This document shows positions 38,478 through 51,056 of a stretch of 64,000 bases of DNA, in pieces. The position numbers and the translations under genes were made by a program. Positions within the stretch are counted from its first letter, which is position 1. Every line of letters begins with the position of its first letter. Source of the stretch: Polytrichum commune (Eukaryota > Streptophyta > Polytrichopsida > Polytrichales > Polytrichaceae); assembly GCA_950295325.1 (NCBI GenBank), contig OX485803.1, positions 34,115,554 through 34,179,553 of the forward strand, in the 5' to 3' direction. Below the pieces are notes generated by a model. It was given only the letters and a program-made list of their open reading frames with translations. It searched no databases and was not told where the DNA came from.

Positions 38478-41037
38478 CTAGCAGGCATGATACAGGTTAG
38501 CACCGCAGCGGTGGCACAAGAATCTTTGAGGAATAGCATCCATATCCGAGATGCCACCACAGCGAGTGTGCTGCCAGACTTCACAAACATCACAAGCAAT
38601 CATGCGCTCACCATCATCATCCTTGGTGCCGCAAGGGCAGTTTACAATCCAACTGTCGATGCCACCCTCATAACGCCAGTCGTGACAAGTGTGGATGCCG
38701 CTGCCGTTTACACGAACATGGGAGCCTGACTCGATTGCTCCAAACAACAGATCCTCATCATCACCCTCCAGATCAGGAATGGATTCCACAAAGAAGCTAT
38801 GCATGATGTAGTAGGTTTCTCGGAAAGCTCTCTGCGCCTCAAGTTTCAGGTCCCGAACAGTGGCATGCGGAGGAAGAATCACCAACTCTGGTGGGGGGCT
38901 AGGTCTATTTCGCGTAGGATCATCGTCTTGCAGAATAACGGTGCACATCACCCTTATCATTTCATCGTCATCCATATGCCAGTCGTTGGAAGCTGATTTG
39001 CGAGTGATCTCTCCTCGGTAATCTTTAATGAACTGTTTGGCATCTAGGATGATTCTGGCTGCAGTGGGAATCGTGGTCAGGTCACTATTAACTCCGCACC
39101 TCGCAGGCTTGTAATTTTCGAGAACATGCTTGTAGATGTAGACAATGTCCTTCAATACTTCAGCCTGGGTCACTTCACAAGTTGTTTCAGGCTGACGTCT
39201 TATTTGGTCTCTTCCTGCTCCTGGCACTGCCTGCGTCGAGTGAGCTACTAAATCTTCGACACTGTACTCCAGCACCTTGGTGATTGGATTAACTGCTCTC
39301 CGCACGATGTAGTTTCCTACAATGCGGTTCCCCAGCGATTTAAGGACAAAGTCTAAGAGGCCAGTATCACCAATGTACACCCGTGCTGCGTCACGAACGT
39401 CCTGCCTCGGCAGCCACTTCTTGTCACAGCTCCTCAGGGCCTCCACTATAACTTGCGTTGCCAAATCTAAGCGTTTCGCAGACCATCTGCAAGGAATATC
39501 TGATGGTGATGCATCGCTAAGCGTAGGGGCTACGCTTCCGCTTCTTCTGTCATGATGTTCTTTTCCTCCCTTACCTGGATGAGCCGGTGAATTTACTTTG
39601 AGGTCCATGATGAAACGAACCAAGTCGCCCAAGGTCTGCAGGCTCTGACCGCTGATACGCTGGTAAAGGGCTATGATAGCCAGCACTTCCTGGTCTACAC
39701 CCTCGAAGTGTTGAGCCATGCTGCTAAGAGGCATCTCTCGTATTGCTTCGACAGCTTTAATGTACATCTGCTGTGTGATGCCAAAGCTTCCGTATCCAAA
39801 TTTGTAACCCCACCTTCCATACCAGGATTCGCCCGAACCAACAGCGTGGAGAAGCCGAAGCTCTAAAGAACATTTCTTAGCGATGTCCTCCACGCTTACC
39901 TTCCTGTCCATTTCAACGAGTACAATCAGTGAGAAAATGTCTTCAAAAGCAAACACGATGAACACGTTCGTCAGAAAGCCCATCTCCGAGATTTTTCATC
40001 TCATGTTTCCCAGATATAATAAATTATAATTCTCGGTGAAAAGTATACCGCCTCCAAGAGCAAGTTGATTGAATTACCTCCACGCACTAACCTTCGATCG
40101 ATACCGGGACTCTCCTATCATTATAAAATTGTTATCAAGACAGAGTTGGAGATTGTATTTTCTGAAGATAAACATAATCTACCTGGCTCTGAGCATCGCA
40201 CACATGCGGTCCCACAGGTCCATCATGTCTCGTCCAGAAGAAAATTTCGATCCTTTCTCTCGCCCATTAATGCGCAGCAGGTGGCCGTAGCCATTACAGT
40301 GGATGACTCCGTGGAGCAAGTGGCCCTGTGAGTCTAAAAACCTTCCAGTCACTGTTTTTTCAGCGCAAGATGGACAGCCTGCCAGGTATCCTGCTGGTAA
40401 CGGCTCCTTGCAATTTAAGCAAAGCTTGGCACCGGCTAGCGGTCCAGTCCCTCGTTTAGAGCGCTCAGTCTGCTCTGGGCCAGGGATTATGAAATGATAG
40501 CGGGATTTGGAGACTGGATGATGACTCCATCCTGCTATTCACAAATTACTACTTACTCAACACACAAGTATGCAGGTATTTTTGACAAGAATAACAGCGT
40601 AACTAAAGCAAGAGAGGTTCCTCGAGCCACATTTTTCATCATAAAAGTAGAATCTGTAGATGGTTCCCCCCTAGCTCCCTGTATGTAAATTTGGAAAGGG
40701 TAGCTGATGAAAATTTACTATAAAGATTTGAATTCTGCTTACCGATGCACCTGCACTTGTCACAGTGGGGATGGAGTGAATCGTGGACACCTTCGACGAT
40801 GACCAGTAGATTCAGCCTAGTACCTTGTGTTGAGTCGTCCTCAAGGGCAATGCACCATGCAGGCATGCCGTCTATATTGACCTCACTTTCGGCACATTCG
40901 TCCAAGAACACCCGTACATTGTCTCGAAAAGGTCCATCATAATCAGCTGGAAATCCTGGATCTCCGAAATTGTGAAATGCAAAGACCCTCTCTTCTCGCT
41001 TCCGTTTCCTAATAGCTCGATCTCTTGAGATGAACAT
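38478..41037 (-). CDS. PHD-finger protein, MALE STERILITY 1 / MALE MEIOCYTE DEATH 1 type (3 coding exons)
   Basis: This is a probable nuclear chromatin or transcription regulator. The known flowering-plant members act in anther and meiocyte development. Exons on the minus strand are 41037-40743, 40531-40183 and 39903-38478. Borders are GT/AG and phases join into 690 codons (689 residues), the usual size of the family. The start is the first ATG in frame; after a basic stretch (RKRKREE) comes the family opening VFAFHNFGDPGFPADYDGPF. Then come a zinc-ligand pair (HPHCDKCRC), HPVSKSRYHFIIP, a Cys-rich segment (CLNCKEPLPAGYLAGCPSC), GHLLHGVIHCNGYGHLL, LWDRMCAMLRARKVSVEDIA and ELRLLHAVGSGESWYGRWGY. 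The PHD finger (C4HC3) is at about 637-681: CPCG, CDVC, WQH, CHRC. Nothing appears broken. A 5' noncoding exon is possible since CTGACAG precedes the ATG. Confidence 0.93.
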
Positions 41038-43360
41038 TCCTGTCAGTGATGGTGAGACCGGAATCAATGTATGTGGCAAAAATGTAAATATAATGCATGG
41101 ATTACAGATCTACTGGGTGAGATTCTCGCGTGAATTTCTGTAAGCACCACAAGATGATGAACATACTCAAAAGAGAAAGACATGTTGCGATTATTGACTA
41201 TCTTCCTGACGAAGGTGGTATACAGGATCCTGTTGACAACCACAGCCGGTTTGGAAAAGCTTATCGAGCTTGCTTTGTGAACCCGATTGTGTTAAAATCC
41301 GTTATTCACAATATATTCACCAGAATGAATATTGATTAGTTGCATTGCAATACAAAAAATCTGAAGTTTCACGCTGGCTAATCAAACTGTGATAGTTAAG
41401 ACGAGGAGTGAGGCTTGACCACATAGATTCCTGTCTCATTCTTTGCGGTGATACTGATAGACTGCATCACATGAACTTATGTAGGTCTTCTTCACCGGAT
41501 AGATTCACAAAGAAAGCGGTATAGCAGCAATCCTGGCCAGCATATACAAGAAATGAAGGATACCCTGAGATACTGGTCAAAAGTTACAATTAGAATGGAT
41601 GTACGCAATCTGAGCAGTTAATAAGTGAAAGCTATGTTTGGCTGACTGAGATACCCTGTGCAGGACCTGATAAATTCTTCTGATCTCCATGATTATTTTG
41701 AAGAAGAGAGTCGCGTGCTTCTCAAGCCTAGAAGGATTGATGCCACTGTGGTTTACTCCCATCCAAATTGTCGGTGTAGTCTTACCATGCCGTTTAACGC
41801 GGTAATTAGTAATGAGCGACATTAAGATGAAAATGATTCTAAAATATTGGGTACTCGTAAAATTAGGGAGCAAGGTGGAGAAATTTGAGAATAATATCTA
41901 CAGCGTCTAACTGAATAGCCTCCTTCAGCTTTTACCCTCAAGAGAGAGCGCAAACCACAACTGAAGCACTACAGCAAAACTCTATTCGACAGCTGTGTGG
42001 AGGTGTGTAAATGACTTGATTCCAATACGTGAACGCAACTTAACGATTAATCAATTTCTCGTCAATTAGAAAACCTGGTCATGACGATGGAACTATGAAG
42101 GGACTCGGTTATTTGGAATGCAGGTTGCAGACACAAAGAGCAAAGTCTATTGTTGCTGTTTGTCCTTGTGATCTACACACAGACCTCCGCACATTAATAA
42201 AGACGAAATCTGAGAGTAAATCAAACCGGATCAGAAAGAGATGTCTCCGACCGGTCCAACTTGAATAATGGAGGACCGAACTTTAAGATGTTCGTACAAC
42301 ATAGAGGACGTGCAACGCACGAAGAAAGAAAACATGGCGCAGACCTCAATTATCTCATATCACTGCTGATGATGCTGTCGTTTCTCCCTGAGGTGTGCAG
42401 CTTCCACATTACCATGCCGGACATGCATAGAGGAGTGTTCACAAGCTGGAAAATAGTTTTGCTGAAGCGGTAATAACATTGATGGCTTCTTTCGTGAGCT
42501 GCAGCACCACAACTCATGACCCTGTTGAAGTCGTATCACATCCCCCGTATATTCCCAAGCCCGTGTCGTATCAATGAATCTTTGAGCGTATATATTATCA
42601 CCGAACAAGAGATACGCCGAGTTTATACATTGGTGCAGGTCCACAGCCTACTCATATCTCAACTTTAGCTCTATACCGATTCTGTGATATCTCTAATATC
42701 AAGTAAACCTACGGGGAAATGCATCCTTCAAGTGTGCAGACGAGCATTAGCAACACCGAATGCTCTTATAGGAACCCGGCGTTTGAAGAAAAATTCTTAG
42801 GGTAATACATAGCCAGGGAGGTCGAATAACAAGAAAGAAAGACCAATATCCCAGGTTTAATCTATTGCAAGGCTGTCGGAGGACCGACCACAATATAAAC
42901 CACGTGGACGCAACGATCACACGCTGTGAATGTTCATAACCTTCTAAGCGGAGCTCATCACAGGCAATCTAATTAGCATTCGAAACGCCAGAAGCGCCCG
43001 GACGTAAGTAGTAGTGTAGAAGGTTTTATGTTGCGGCCAGAGCTCCAAGAAGAGAGACATAAACCCATCCATTACTCCCGAAATTCATGTGGATTCCTCC
43101 CTTACTCCCTCAAACCACAACCCCGACATAAACCTCTCGAAACCATAACCTCAACCTCAAAAACCAGCCGCCTATAAGCCGACACTAATCACATATCGAT
43201 CACTGCACACGAGACAACAGGCACGAACTAACCTTAAGCTGCACTGTTCCGTAACGATTCTCCCTCACGCACACCTCCCTACGCTCACACGAACTCACAA
43301 AGCATCTGCCATACCTTGGTCCTTGAGACATCGCACACAATAATTTAACACTTCCGAGAT
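41038..43360. other. Upstream region of the PHD-finger gene
   Basis: No second coding region is recognised. Base composition is more even than in the transposon-rich parts, as expected for promoter and leader of the minus-strand gene. The stretch contains no obvious repeats. The transcription start was not located. Confidence 0.4.
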
Positions 43361-43384
43361 CAGCAGCAGCAGCAGCAGCAGCAG
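43361..43384. repeat. (CAG)8 trinucleotide repeat
   Basis: Eight perfect CAG units lie about 2.3 kb upstream of the PHD-finger start codon, outside any recognised coding frame. Confidence 0.95.
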
Positions 43385-43624
43385 GCGGGTAATAACAATA
43401 AAACCCGGTGAACGGACTGCACTCGTGTCCGCAGCGAGCGATTTTTATCTCTAAGTTTCACCATTTACCAGCTGAGTTCAGATCTAACTGCATCGTTTGC
43501 CTCTAACTGCATCTCGAATGGGAAGTGAGATCAGGAGCGCAATCTGGTGGCGGCGCGGGGGCGGGTGGGGAAGTACGCACCACTCGAAGAGCGATGAAGA
43601 AGAAGGAGAACAAGCACCCAAAGC

Positions 43625-44140
43625 CGTGCATGGATGTTTTCCCGAGCACATCATGGATGACATCTATCCATCCGTCGCCTTCTACCCCGTCCAGTGGTGG
43701 AGAACGTGCCATGTCATCAATTGCATAGGGGCTTTTCACACTCCGTAACCTGAACTACACTAATTATGGTAAAATACTGCGGGCCACACTATTGAGTCTT
43801 TTTCAAACTATTGAATACATTCGCCAAAATACAAAAGGTGCACACTAATTTCAAACTTGTCGTGGATGATTTCCATCCGTCCATCGTCTTCCATCCCTTT
43901 CACGGATGGAGACTATGCCACATCATCAATTGTTCTTATGGGTTTCACCCTCCGTGACCTGAACTACACTAATTATAGTAAAAAATTATGGGCCAAACCA
44001 TTGACCTTGTTTCCAATACTAATTACATTCGGGATAATACTACATGTGTCCACTATTATGCAAGCACATCATGAATGATACCCATCCATCCATCCCTTGC
44101 ACTAGTGATCAACGATGTGTTGTCATCAATTGTCAGCATC
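43625..44140. repeat. Three degenerate direct repeats of about 210 bp
   Basis: The set CATCATGGATGACATCTATC ... GCCATGTCATCAATTG ... CCTGAACTACACTAATTATG ... ATTACATTCG recurs at about 43650, 43860 and (partly) 44065. The copies are clearly diverged. They lead into the foldback units that start at 44171. Confidence 0.65.
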
Positions 44141-44170
44141 AATGCTTCATGTCGTATGTTGCATTCTTTA

Positions 44171-44552
44171 AACTAGATTGAAATAGGGTGTAGGTGAAAC
44201 ACTTACCACCTAGGGGAAGGAGGTCATTGGGTGTATCATAGTGTATGACGGTTGGCCATCCCACGTTCATCTATCCCTTTCAATGGGGGGAACACACTAC
44301 AATATTAACCCAAATCTACTTAGTTTGAAAATACTCAGTTCAGTAATGTGACCCATAATAGTTGTCAAAAGTAGTGTAATTTAGCCTACAAAGGACTTAT
44401 GGATAATTGATATGGCGTGTTCCCCACCATTGAAAGGGATAGATGGACGTGGGATGGCCAACCATCATACACTGTGATACACCCAATGACCTCCTTCCCC
44501 TAGGTGGTAAGTGTTTCACCTACACCCTATTTCGATCGAGTTGAAATAATGC
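44171..44552. repeat. Foldback unit 1 (inverted arms with a 115-bp spacer)
   Basis: The left arm (GAAACACTTACCACCTAGGG ... CCCTTTCAATGGGGGGAACA, ending about 44298) is the inverted copy of the right arm (TGTTCCCCACCATTGAAAGG ... CCTAGGTGGTAAGTGTTTCA, from about 44413), each about 130 bp. The spacer 44299-44412 reads AATATTAACCCAAATCTACT ... TATGGATAATTGATATGG. Unit 2 (44774-45185) has near-identical arms. Confidence 0.85.
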
Positions 44553-44773
44553 AACCTACAACATAAAGCACCGATGTTGAATATTGTGGGGGTGATAATA
44601 GTGTTCACCTTGAGTATTATCCTCAATACTTTTGGTGTAGACATAAGCTCAAGATTGAATAGAGTGGCCCAGAAATATCTATCATGAATTATAATTAGTG
44701 TAGTTCATGTTATAAAGAGCGTTCAAGACCCCCTATGGACAATTGATGTTATGGACAATTGTGCTTCATATTG

Positions 44774-45185
44774 TAGGTTGCATTATTTCAACTAGATCGA
44801 AATAGTGTGTAAGTGAAGCACTTACCACCTAGGGGAAGGAGGTCATGGGTGTATCATAGTGTATGACGGTTGGCCATCCCATGTCCATCTATCCCTTTCA
44901 ATGGTGGGGAACACGCCATATCAATTATCCATAGGTCCTTTGTAGGCTAAATTACGCTACTTTTGACAACTATTATGGGTCACATTATTGAGCTGAGTAT
45001 TTTCAAACTAAGTAGATTGGGGTTAATACTGTAGTGTGTTCCCCACCATTGACAGGGATAGATGAACGTGGGATGGCCAACCGTCATACACTATGATACA
45101 CCCAATGACCTCCTTCCCCTAGGTGCTAAGTGTTTCACCTACACCCTATTTCGATCCAGTTGAAATAATGCAACCTACAACATAA
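44774..45185. repeat. Foldback unit 2 with the spacer inverted
   Basis: The arms are near-identical to those of unit 1. The spacer 44917-45027 reads ATATCAATTATCCATAGGTC ... AGTAGATTGGGGTTAATACT, the reverse complement of the unit-1 spacer. The 115-bp flank after the right arm (AACATAAAGCACCGATGTTG ... AGAGTGGCCCA) follows both units in the same direction (44563-44669 and 45180-45294). The two units are therefore a direct duplication whose spacer alone is flipped. Confidence 0.85.
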
Positions 45186-45884
45186 AGCACCGATGTTGAA
45201 TATTGTGGGGGGTGATAATAGTGTTCACCTTGAGTATTATCCTCAATTCTTTTGGTGTAAACATAAGCTCAAGATTGGATAGAGTGGCCCATTTTCAAAC
45301 CATATCCACCTACAAGAATGAGGTGGGATTGTCATGAGGACATGACATGTCTCATTAGGGTTGCACAACAATGATACATTTACCAAGGTATCATGGCATC
45401 TCTGACACCGATTGAGTTCTTATTTTAGAACGAAAGTGCCACGTGTCACAAAACTATTGCTTGAAACACATGAGAAAGGCGATGTGGCACATGTATAAAC
45501 CAATCATGGTTCATCGTGCAAAGTGTCAACAACACTGCCGCTTGCTACTAGAATGTGGTTGGGTTTTGCTTATTAGTTGGCATTAATTGTCAAAGCTTGT
45601 CATGTTCGACCTGTTTACAAATCCGCTTCCCCAATAGTTAATATGTCATGGTGCCATCGAGGATCAAAACCTTGGAGTTTATTCTTTGAGAGTTGAGAGC
45701 GAGAAGTGGCCGTGTATACATAAGACCAATCGACCCACACAAGATTCATACCTACACTAAACTTTGCTCTTGAATTAGTGTTGATTCTTCAATAAAAACT
45801 ATGCACGTGAATGGCACCTCAATATGGGACTCACAAAATCTTTCAGCTAGAGAGATCGTGTGACACAACACATTCATGTCAAAC

Positions 45885-45996
45885 CACCTCCCAAAGGAGG
45901 CATAACGCCCTATATTGCATCAGTACAGGGTTAACGGGCTCACATTCACGCTGGTATGATATACGGGCGTTATATTTTCTTTTCTTTTCTTTTCTT
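45885..45996 (+). mobile_element. 5'-truncated LINE copy, 112 bp
   Basis: A perfect 12-bp direct repeat TTCATGTCAAAC flanks it (45873-45884 and 45997-46008). The body is the 3' end of the LINE at 54468-54961 in the opposite orientation: GGTTAACGGGCTCACATTCA, then CGCTGGTA and a TACGGGCGTTAT phrase, followed by a (TTTTC)n tail. Target-primed insertion with severe 5' truncation explains it. Confidence 0.85.
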
Positions 45997-46008
45997 TTCA
46001 TGTCAAAC

Positions 46009-47860
46009 TTGTAGAAAATAAAAGACCTTAAAACGAGGGGATTGTTAAACCGAGCATGCAGTTGGTTAAAACAACTAGAGAGATGTGTTGTGTGGTCACA
46101 TGACTTGTCAAAATTTGAACTTTCATCGCACATATGAAGAGGTAGCTTTGTGTTGGAATTATTGAAATTGGCCAACCGAATGAATCAAACAACTTGGTTA
46201 GTACTTCTATATGTGTCTTTGTGGTCATTTTGACCAGCGTGTGGTTGATGTAACAATCTCCGGAACTTGGTAAAAATAGGCATTTGGTAACAACAATCGA
46301 CAACTATTGACAAGGAAAAATTTATCGCATACCTCTCGTTCATCCAACAATCATGCCTCGATATAGATATTAGCCTAGGGGTTTGTGTTTTTAGGTCATT
46401 TGACACCAAAGTTAGCTTCAAAGACCCCAAATTCAATTTGTAAGGAAATATCAAGTGAGAATGAGTAATTGCTGACTTATAATAGCCAACGGTTTGTAAC
46501 ATGGATGGATGAGAAGTACAATCGTATGCATCATTTTACCACTCGCCATAATGAATGTGTTTAAGAAAAAATACCACACGTTGTAATTAGTTTATATTTG
46601 TAAATAGTGTGGATCACATTAATAGTCTTTGTTCCACTGATAATGTGGGAAGATATTTAACCCCTTTTCCCCAATAAATACCACATTCCAGGGCCTACTT
46701 CATAAAGGAAAGAAAAGTCCTAAGTCAAGCATGCCTTAAACGGACAATGTTTAGGAATGTGAAAGCTCATATGAATATCTTGTTCATTGAATCATTGTCA
46801 AAGTGAAGATTTTCTTTCTTATGAACTGATGATAGAGGTCCGCCCAATCATGTTGACCATGCAATATGGGGTGGTTTAGAAACATACAATATGAGCACGA
46901 AATTCAATTTCGTTAGACACGTGTCTTTTTGGTGTCCGTTCTTAAATCTACACCATGTATCACTCAAATATATTGGTGAATGTCCATGAAGGGTTAAGAG
47001 TGACCAAATAGGCATGCTTACCTTAATCCTCCAATACTTGATATTTTAGTTACATGGTCAACTAAGTGCCACTTTGACATAGTGTTGAAAAGAAAGTGTT
47101 TAAGTAAGCATATTCGAGGATATTTTCATTTTTATATCATTTGGGTCTTTAAATAAACTAAGAACATGTTCCACACCTGCATTGATCTGTGCAATGACGT
47201 TGCTCCACGCTAATACATTGACACCCCACGCTATTTTCAATATTTCCTATGACGATGCTAAAATAAATAACAAGTCTATTTTAATGGTTGCTAATGTGTA
47301 AGATTCGGTAGTTTGATTTTGACCCGGTTTGATTTGCATGGGTAAAGAAGCAAATGACCGGGTATCGACCCAATGATGACGTGGTGTTTATGCTAACATA
47401 TTTATTTACTTCGTTTTGTGATACCCACCAATTCCGAAACTCTCAATTACCGGTCTTACAATTTAACCATCATGAAGACGGTGGGTTGAATCCCGAATTC
47501 AAGCTCCACCCATCACATGCTTTGATCGTTTCGTCGCATGCCAAACGAGTTGCTTAGGGTTTTGGGGCTTTGAAGTGTCGTAGTATTAATGGTCGAGTAT
47601 ATGATGAGTTGGCACCTAGTCATCGTTGCCCACGATTGACCACCCATTGCAATCAATAATAATGGAGCAGGCGAGAAGCGTGCCCCCCCCCCCGGATGCA
47701 AATGCTAAGCATGGTTTGTATGACCCTTTCCCTTCCCTTCTCTTCCCTTCCTTTCCCTTCCCTTCCCTAGCCTACACTCCCTCTTATGCACGTTTGCATT
47801 AGGGTTAACGCTCCAAGGCTCCTAGAAACTTGCGATCCAAAACAATGTTTGGTCAATATG
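46009..47860. other. Intergenic DNA, no gene seen
   Basis: No gene is recognised. The complement of the stretch 46905-46990 resembles the dispersed repeat at 22010-22100. A long C-run lies at 47683-47694 and a (CTTCC)-like tract at 47727-47770. Overlapping minus-strand frames at 46028-46502 have no motif. Confidence 0.45.
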
Positions 47861-47870
47861 TATGTATGTA

Positions 47871-47944
<74 letters not shown>
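47858..47944. repeat. Compound (GTAT)n(GT)n(AT)n(GT)n microsatellite
   Basis: TATG tetranucleotides pass into GT, then AT, then a long GT run. All are perfect or nearly so. Confidence 0.95.
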
Positions 47945-47949
<5 letters not shown>

Positions 47950-50024
47950 ATGGTATCAATAATGATGTTTATAAAATTTGTGATTGGATTGTAATACCAG
48001 TCAAATATTGATATGTGATGGGTATTTCAAGGTGGGAGGATCTTTCTATATTAGAGTTGGTTTTTGGGTCAATATCATTTGGAACCAGATTGATACTAGA
48101 ACAATTTTACCTAGGTATGAAGTCTATGTACGGTATATATATAGACTTGGATAGTATCGAGAACAAAGTTATCTTCAATTGTCCATACACTATTGGTATC
48201 CACAAATGTGAAATCCTTATTAAAGTTACCCAAGTGATATAGAAAAAGGGGTATCAATCCAACACCAGTCCAAAACACCCCTTTATGGACTTTACTCTCG
48301 GACGCAAGATTGGGTTCTGAATCTAGAAATTTAATTTTTTCATTGGGGACTATGGAGATTTGGCAAGAACATGATGCCACATTAGAGTCACTTCATTTTT
48401 TCTTTCTTTCTTTCTATCTTAAATATGGACCCTAGTGTAAACTCCTGGATAGTTATGTCCAACATTTGCGTCCAACATTTTGATCTCGACCAATGGGAAC
48501 GCTCGAATTTGGAGTTTCTTTGGTCTTGGAGTCTCTAGTGTGAACCAATCTTCAGTGAAAGTACAAATCAATCTCTCACGTTAGCCTCAACCCAACTTGG
48601 GCTTGAGTTTCCCAAACCAATGTAACATTCATCCATGGGGCTCTAATAACAAGTTTCCCTTCAAATATCGTATGTTTTAAAGATGATTCATTCCAACAGG
48701 CTCCCACTAGATTATTTTATACTCTCCAATTTTTGTTTTTAATTTCAAAAAATGAATTGAAACCAAATGAATGTATCATGTTTTCACATGCACATGTCCT
48801 ACATGGCCAACAAGGAGCTCTTAGCCCATGATGAAAGAGCGTTGTTGCATATGAGCGTACCTCTCCTACATCCATGTTAAAAACTTGTCCACCATATAAG
48901 TTTGTGACAAGTCTATTCATGTCAAGTGTGTCTCACTAGACTGAACAAGGATCTTTGAGCTTATTTCAATAACTCCATGTCAACCTATTGGAACCCCATG
49001 TTGCTATCCAATCAATTGAAATACTAATGACTGGATTTTTGTTATGATAAGCTTCGTACCCCAATTTAGATTCATTAGGGGGGGGGGGGGGGGGGGGCGA
49101 GTGCAATAGAATCATACCTCTCCCAAAATTCCTTGGTGATTACTTTTCATCATGTCCTACTAACTAAACTTGGGTCTCTACATCTGGTTTAGATGTCAAC
49201 TACCCTAGAAACAAAAACTTCTCGGGCTATTAACCCTTGAAAATCGAGAAGGGTATTCTTGTCCAAGTAGTCACCTCAACCTGATCATACCACCGTACAC
49301 ATTTCCATTACAATCTTGTGAATTTGGACACATGAACGGCCGAAATTTTGTGGGAACAAATGCTAACCTCAAAAACGCCATCCGTACACCCAAATCCACC
49401 ATAAGATGTCCACATTCTCCTTCCACAAGCTTCCGAATCAAAGAGTTTCACTTGAGCTTCTTTAGAGTGATCTTGGGGAGAATTTGCTTCGGTCGATCAT
49501 GGGTTAGAATTAATGCCTCCTTTGTTGTGGTGTGTTTGCTTCACCCTCAACCCCCATTGGTAGGTGTCACGAAACTTTTACCCCTTTGTACCCGATCAAC
49601 ATCTCCCGGATGGTTTTGGGTGGTGAAATTAATTCATTTGACCCGGGCTAACTTGAGAAGTGAAAAGCAAATAAAGTAAAAGAAAGAAGAAGTTAGAAGA
49701 GGGGGGGGGGGGGGTGATGTCGATTTCAACATTGAAGGCCACGGTTGGGGAATAGTGGAGGGGCAACCACCAATCACTTCCCACCATAGCTATGATATGA
49801 TATTCATGTACCCGCATAGTAAAGGGCCGGAGTTCATGATGTTTGCAAAGTGGTGTTGTAGTACTACTACTACTAGTAATACTACACCATCCCCGTCACA
49901 CCACACGACATCACATTTCATGACACCCACGTCACTCTTTCAAGCACCTCCTCCCTCTACCGGTCCCTAGATTATTTCTATTTAGTTACCCTACTTGCCC
50001 TACTACCATTAGCAAATGTTAGTC
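47945..50024. other. Intergenic DNA with G-homopolymers
   Basis: Long G runs lie at about 49079-49097 and 49700-49714. The frame at 49332-49676 (115 codons, plus strand) has no recognised motif and I do not call it a gene. No complete mobile element was delimited. Confidence 0.45.
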
Positions 50025-51056
50025 CTACACCGATTACCCCAACTGGCCTATGGTACTCTTTGGAGTTATGCGGTGCTATAACTATTCCATGAGAATGTTG
50101 TAATAATTTACCACACGGAGTCAATTGTGTTCTTCTATAATGTCCAAACAATCTATAGAAATTCATGATAACATGTTATTGCATTATGTAACTCCAATTA
50201 GTAAGATGTACTAATTGGGATATTTAGTGTAGTAACCTAGCAACCGTAACATAAAACCCTAAGTCTTTTGGTATTTTCCACTAGGTAAGGTCTTAGTGCT
50301 ACATTGATTATCCCAACCAGTATGTGTTGCTCTTTGGAGTTACGCGGTGCTATAACTATTCCATGAGAATGTTGTAATAATTTACCATGCAGAGTCATTT
50401 GTGTTTTATTATAATGTCCGAACAACCTATTAAACTCCTGAGTAAGATGTTATTGCATTGTGTAACTCCATATAGTAACACAGACTAATTGGAGTATTCG
50501 GTGTAGTAACCTAGCCACTGTAACATAAACCCCAATGTCTTATGGTATATCTCTAGTGTGCAAGGTCTCAATGCTACATTGATTATGCCAACCAATTTGT
50601 GTTGCTCTTTGGAGTTACGCGGTGCTATAACTATTTCATGAGAATGTAGTAATATCTTACCACGCAAAGTCATTTGTGTTCTAATATAATGTCTGAACAA
50701 CCTATTCGACTCATGAGTAAGACGTTATTGCACTACGTAACTCCAAATAATAACACACACTAATTAGGGTATTTAGTGTAGTACCCTAGCCACTGTAACA
50801 TAAAAACCCCTATGTCTTATGGTATATTTCTAGTGTGCAAGGTCTCATCGCTACACCGATCATCCCAATTGGTGCATGTTACTCCTTAGGAATTACACAA
50901 TGTTATAAATAGTTATCGCGAATGTAACATTTTACCACTCTTAGTCATTTACACTCTATTATAATATCCGAACAATTCATTGAACTCCCGAGTAAGAGGT
51001 TATTGCACTGCGTAACTCCAAATAGTAACCCACACTAATTGAGATAAGCGGTGTAG
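50025..51056. repeat. Tandem array of four MITE-like units, period about 275 bp
   Basis: Units of 206-208 bp lie at 50025-50232, 50299-50506, 50574-50781 and 50851-51056. Each starts CTACA(C/T)(C/T)GAT(T/C)A(T/C)... and ends with the inverted counterpart (...TAATTGGGATATTTAGTGTAG in unit 1). The inner TIR phrase TTTGGAGTTA(C/T)GCGGTGCTATAAC pairs with TTGCA(T/C)(T/A)(A/G)(T/C)GTAACTCCA on the other side. The spacers of 66-69 bp (TAACCTAGCCACTGTAACATA ... AAGGTCTCA) are also repeated, so the duplicated unit is the MITE plus its flank. The TIRs are relatives of the pogo-like ends (11049-13287). Confidence 0.9.

Noticed and set aside
49332-49676. 115-codon plus frame as a gene
   Set aside because: No family wording, biased P/T-rich composition and position among homopolymers. 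Likely random.
50025-51056. CRISPR-like array
   Set aside because: Units are 207-bp inverted-repeat elements with 67-bp spacers that are also repeated. The context is a plant nuclear genome.
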